From Alteribacillus sp041949975 (GTDB taxonomy: Bacteria > Bacillota > Bacilli > Bacillales > Marinococcaceae): DNA of 64,000 nt. Position 1 is the first letter of the stretch; every line of letters starts with the position of its first letter. Positions 62,695 through 64,000 of this stretch are shown one piece after another. The translations under genes were made by a program, and so were the position numbers. The stretch is from contig NZ_JBHFQG010000021.1 in NCBI RefSeq assembly GCF_041949975.1, positions 7,037 to 71,036 of the forward strand, in the 5' to 3' direction. Under the pieces are notes generated by a model that ran no database searches, was not told the origin of the DNA, and worked only from the letters and a program-made list of their open reading frames with translations.

Positions 62695-63550
62695 TTAAAT
62701 GATGAGAAGAAACACTCCTGTTAATAGGAGGACAAGAGCTACAACCAATTTCATTAAAGACGGATCCATTTTCGCTTGTAGCCAGGGACCGATTTGACCA
62801 CCTACTAACACCCCGGGGGCCGTGAACATAACAATTTTTCCTGTTGTTAACAATTCTTCAAAACCAGCCCCCCCTATTTCTATAAATATCCTGACTATCA
62901 CAACGCCAATGACAGTCACTGATACGACAAAAATAGAAGTAGCTACCGCAACGGGAGTAGGAATCCTACAACGAACAAGAAATTGATATTCCAAGAGCTC
63001 CGCCAACCCGACAGCAACCATTCCAAAGAATGCGCCTCCAATTGACGTTAACATTTTGGCCAAAGACTTACTACAAATCGTATAATGATATCTCTTTCCA
63101 TTGACATCTTCTATTACAGTTTCTTCCCTGTCGTTGCTATAGGTTAAAGGTATATCTTTAAATGAATGACTTTTATCCATGCGATAGGACAGGAATAATT
63201 GCCACCCCACAAAAATGATTCCGATAGCAAATATGATCATAAGAATATCCCCCGATATGTAAGAGGATAGAAAGACTCCTATGATGGAAGCAGGAATTGA
63301 AAAAAAACAGGAGTTTTTTACCAAAAGAAAAGTCAATCAGCCGTTTTCTGACATAACCTACTAATCCTGACATAAATCCAAATAATTCTGTCAGCAAACC
63401 TGCTCCGATAGCAGTATAAGGATCCACCTTTAACACTAAAACGAATAGAGGAGAAAAAAATACAGCCCCTCCAATGCCAGATGACATGGCAACCGTTGCG
63501 ATTAAAATAGAAATTGGAAACAGATACCAATATTGAAGGAGTTCAGACAT
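62695..63550 (-). pseudogene. TauE/SafE-family membrane exporter, frameshifted
   Basis: Two frames make one protein of about 280 residues with eight or so membrane helices: MSELLQYWYLFPISILIATV, SSGIGGAVFFSPLFVLVLKVDP, IGAGLLTELFGFMSGLVGY, then FSIPASIIGVFLSSYISGDIL and TAPGVLVGGQIGPWLQ. The shift is at a run of eight T near 63301-63308. The family exports sulfite or organosulfur anions. It has its own MerR-type promoter. Confidence 0.82.
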
Positions 63551-63609
63551 TATCCTTTCACATTTTCGGTCTTTTCTTTAAACTTTGTTTATTGAACGCA
63601 TCAAATATA

Positions 63610-63640
63610 AGATAAATCATGTACCATAGTACAGGGTCAA
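63610..63640 (-). promoter_or_regulatory. MerR-type promoter before the TauE/SafE gene
   Basis: Minus strand TTGACC (63635-63640), 19-bp spacer, TTATCT (63610-63615), with the dyad TGTAC-TATG-GTACA in the spacer. Same geometry and core as the mer promoter at 62470, so both were probably controlled by MerR. Confidence 0.75.
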
Positions 63641-64000
63641 CCATCTAGACGAAGATCATTTAAATTCGAGCTTTCCAGCATCTGGAGCTATCACTGTCAC
63701 ATGACAAGTCTGTTGAAGCGGAAGGAGATTCACTCGTATCCAGACCACAATCGATGTCTAACACATATCATTCAGCTTTACCAATCATTTTTTTCTATCC
63801 ATTCATTATTCCATCCCTTAGCGAAACAAACGGGAAACTATTTTCCCAATTTGCTTCACCTCTTTCACCGCAAAAAGGGGCTGTCCCAAAACCCCTAAAA
63901 TAAAATCTCCACCGGAGTCATCTTTTAGATGGGACCGGTGGAGATTTTTCATGCTCCGATGGAGATATGTGTCTTTTGGCGGCGTTTTGCCGCCGCCACT
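63641..64000. other. Window end: no gene; start of a repeat/IS end near 63876
   Basis: 63650-63870 shows no supported gene. At 63876 GGGGCTGTCCCAAAACCCC resembles terminal repeats of IS1182-like elements and the ends of the MITE-like units at 28573 and 52736. The hairpin AAATCTCCACCGG / CCGGTGGAGATTT (63904-63945) follows. The element continues beyond the window. Confidence 0.45.

Noticed and set aside
1..64000. CRISPR arrays, tRNA or rRNA genes, phage modules
   Set aside because: No regularly spaced repeat-spacer units, no cloverleaf-like sequence and no structural phage genes were found by reading; the repeats seen are dispersed.

Overview
The window comes from a Gram-positive, low-to-moderate GC member of the Bacillaceae, probably salt- or alkali-adapted. 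Supporting signs are AGGAGG-type ribosome binding sites, sigma-A promoters, Bacillus-type genes and operons (YueD, a yhfU-yhfT-yhfS-like operon, TagD/TagB-F/TagG/TagH teichoic acid genes, YckD, DUF1540, YitW, AblB, AlsT-type symporter), very acidic secreted proteins and an orphan N-acetyl-beta-lysine synthesis gene. No rRNA, tRNA, CRISPR array or prophage was seen.

The most important observation is that four separate genes are interrupted by one in-frame UGA exactly where the family has a redox or metal-binding cysteine: a CadA-type metal ATPase (GLT-U-AGC, 1059-3164), an unrecognised 130-residue protein (GGD-U-C-GG, 13170-13562), a UGSC-family protein (24380-24925, minus) and an OsmC-like peroxidase (28095-28565). 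Each UGA is followed by a short hairpin in the position expected for a bacterial SECIS element, and every U has a partner Cys. UGA is also a normal stop here. I infer a selenocysteine-decoding Bacillaceae; selA, selB, selC and selD are not in the window.

Layout. 1-6.6 kb: short-chain reductase, CadA selenoprotein with ArsR-type operators, chemotaxis receptor, small proteins, repeats. 6.6-13.6 kb: racemase-like protein, fumarate-reductase-like flavoprotein plus ferredoxin, fatty-acid/biotin operon, the U-C protein. 13.7-17.2 kb: wall teichoic acid export and synthesis. 17.5-29 kb: di-haem cytochrome, degraded genes, MBL hydrolase, SprT-like protein, UGSC pair, YihY, MOSC, OsmC. 29-40.4 kb: secreted nucleotidase, glutamate and aldehyde dehydrogenases, acetolactate synthase, several very small genes. 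40.5-54.9 kb: AblB, a papain-like/ATP-grasp pair, TatD nuclease, SOS-controlled Y-family polymerase, acyl-CoA ligase, amino-acid symporter, hydroxyacid dehydrogenase. 55.6-64 kb: a decayed mercury-resistance locus in which merA is cut by an IS4-family element and by a transposase-less segment carrying a LysE-type exporter and a MocR-type regulator.

Intergenic DNA is rich in repeats: a 240-310 bp structured repeat (three copies), foldback elements with GTTCCGYTATT / AATAACGGAAC arms (about eight loci), MITE-like elements with TTGTCTCAAAA ends, nested IS remnants, and an array of eight TTCAGC hexamers spaced about 21 bp apart between two convergent genes.
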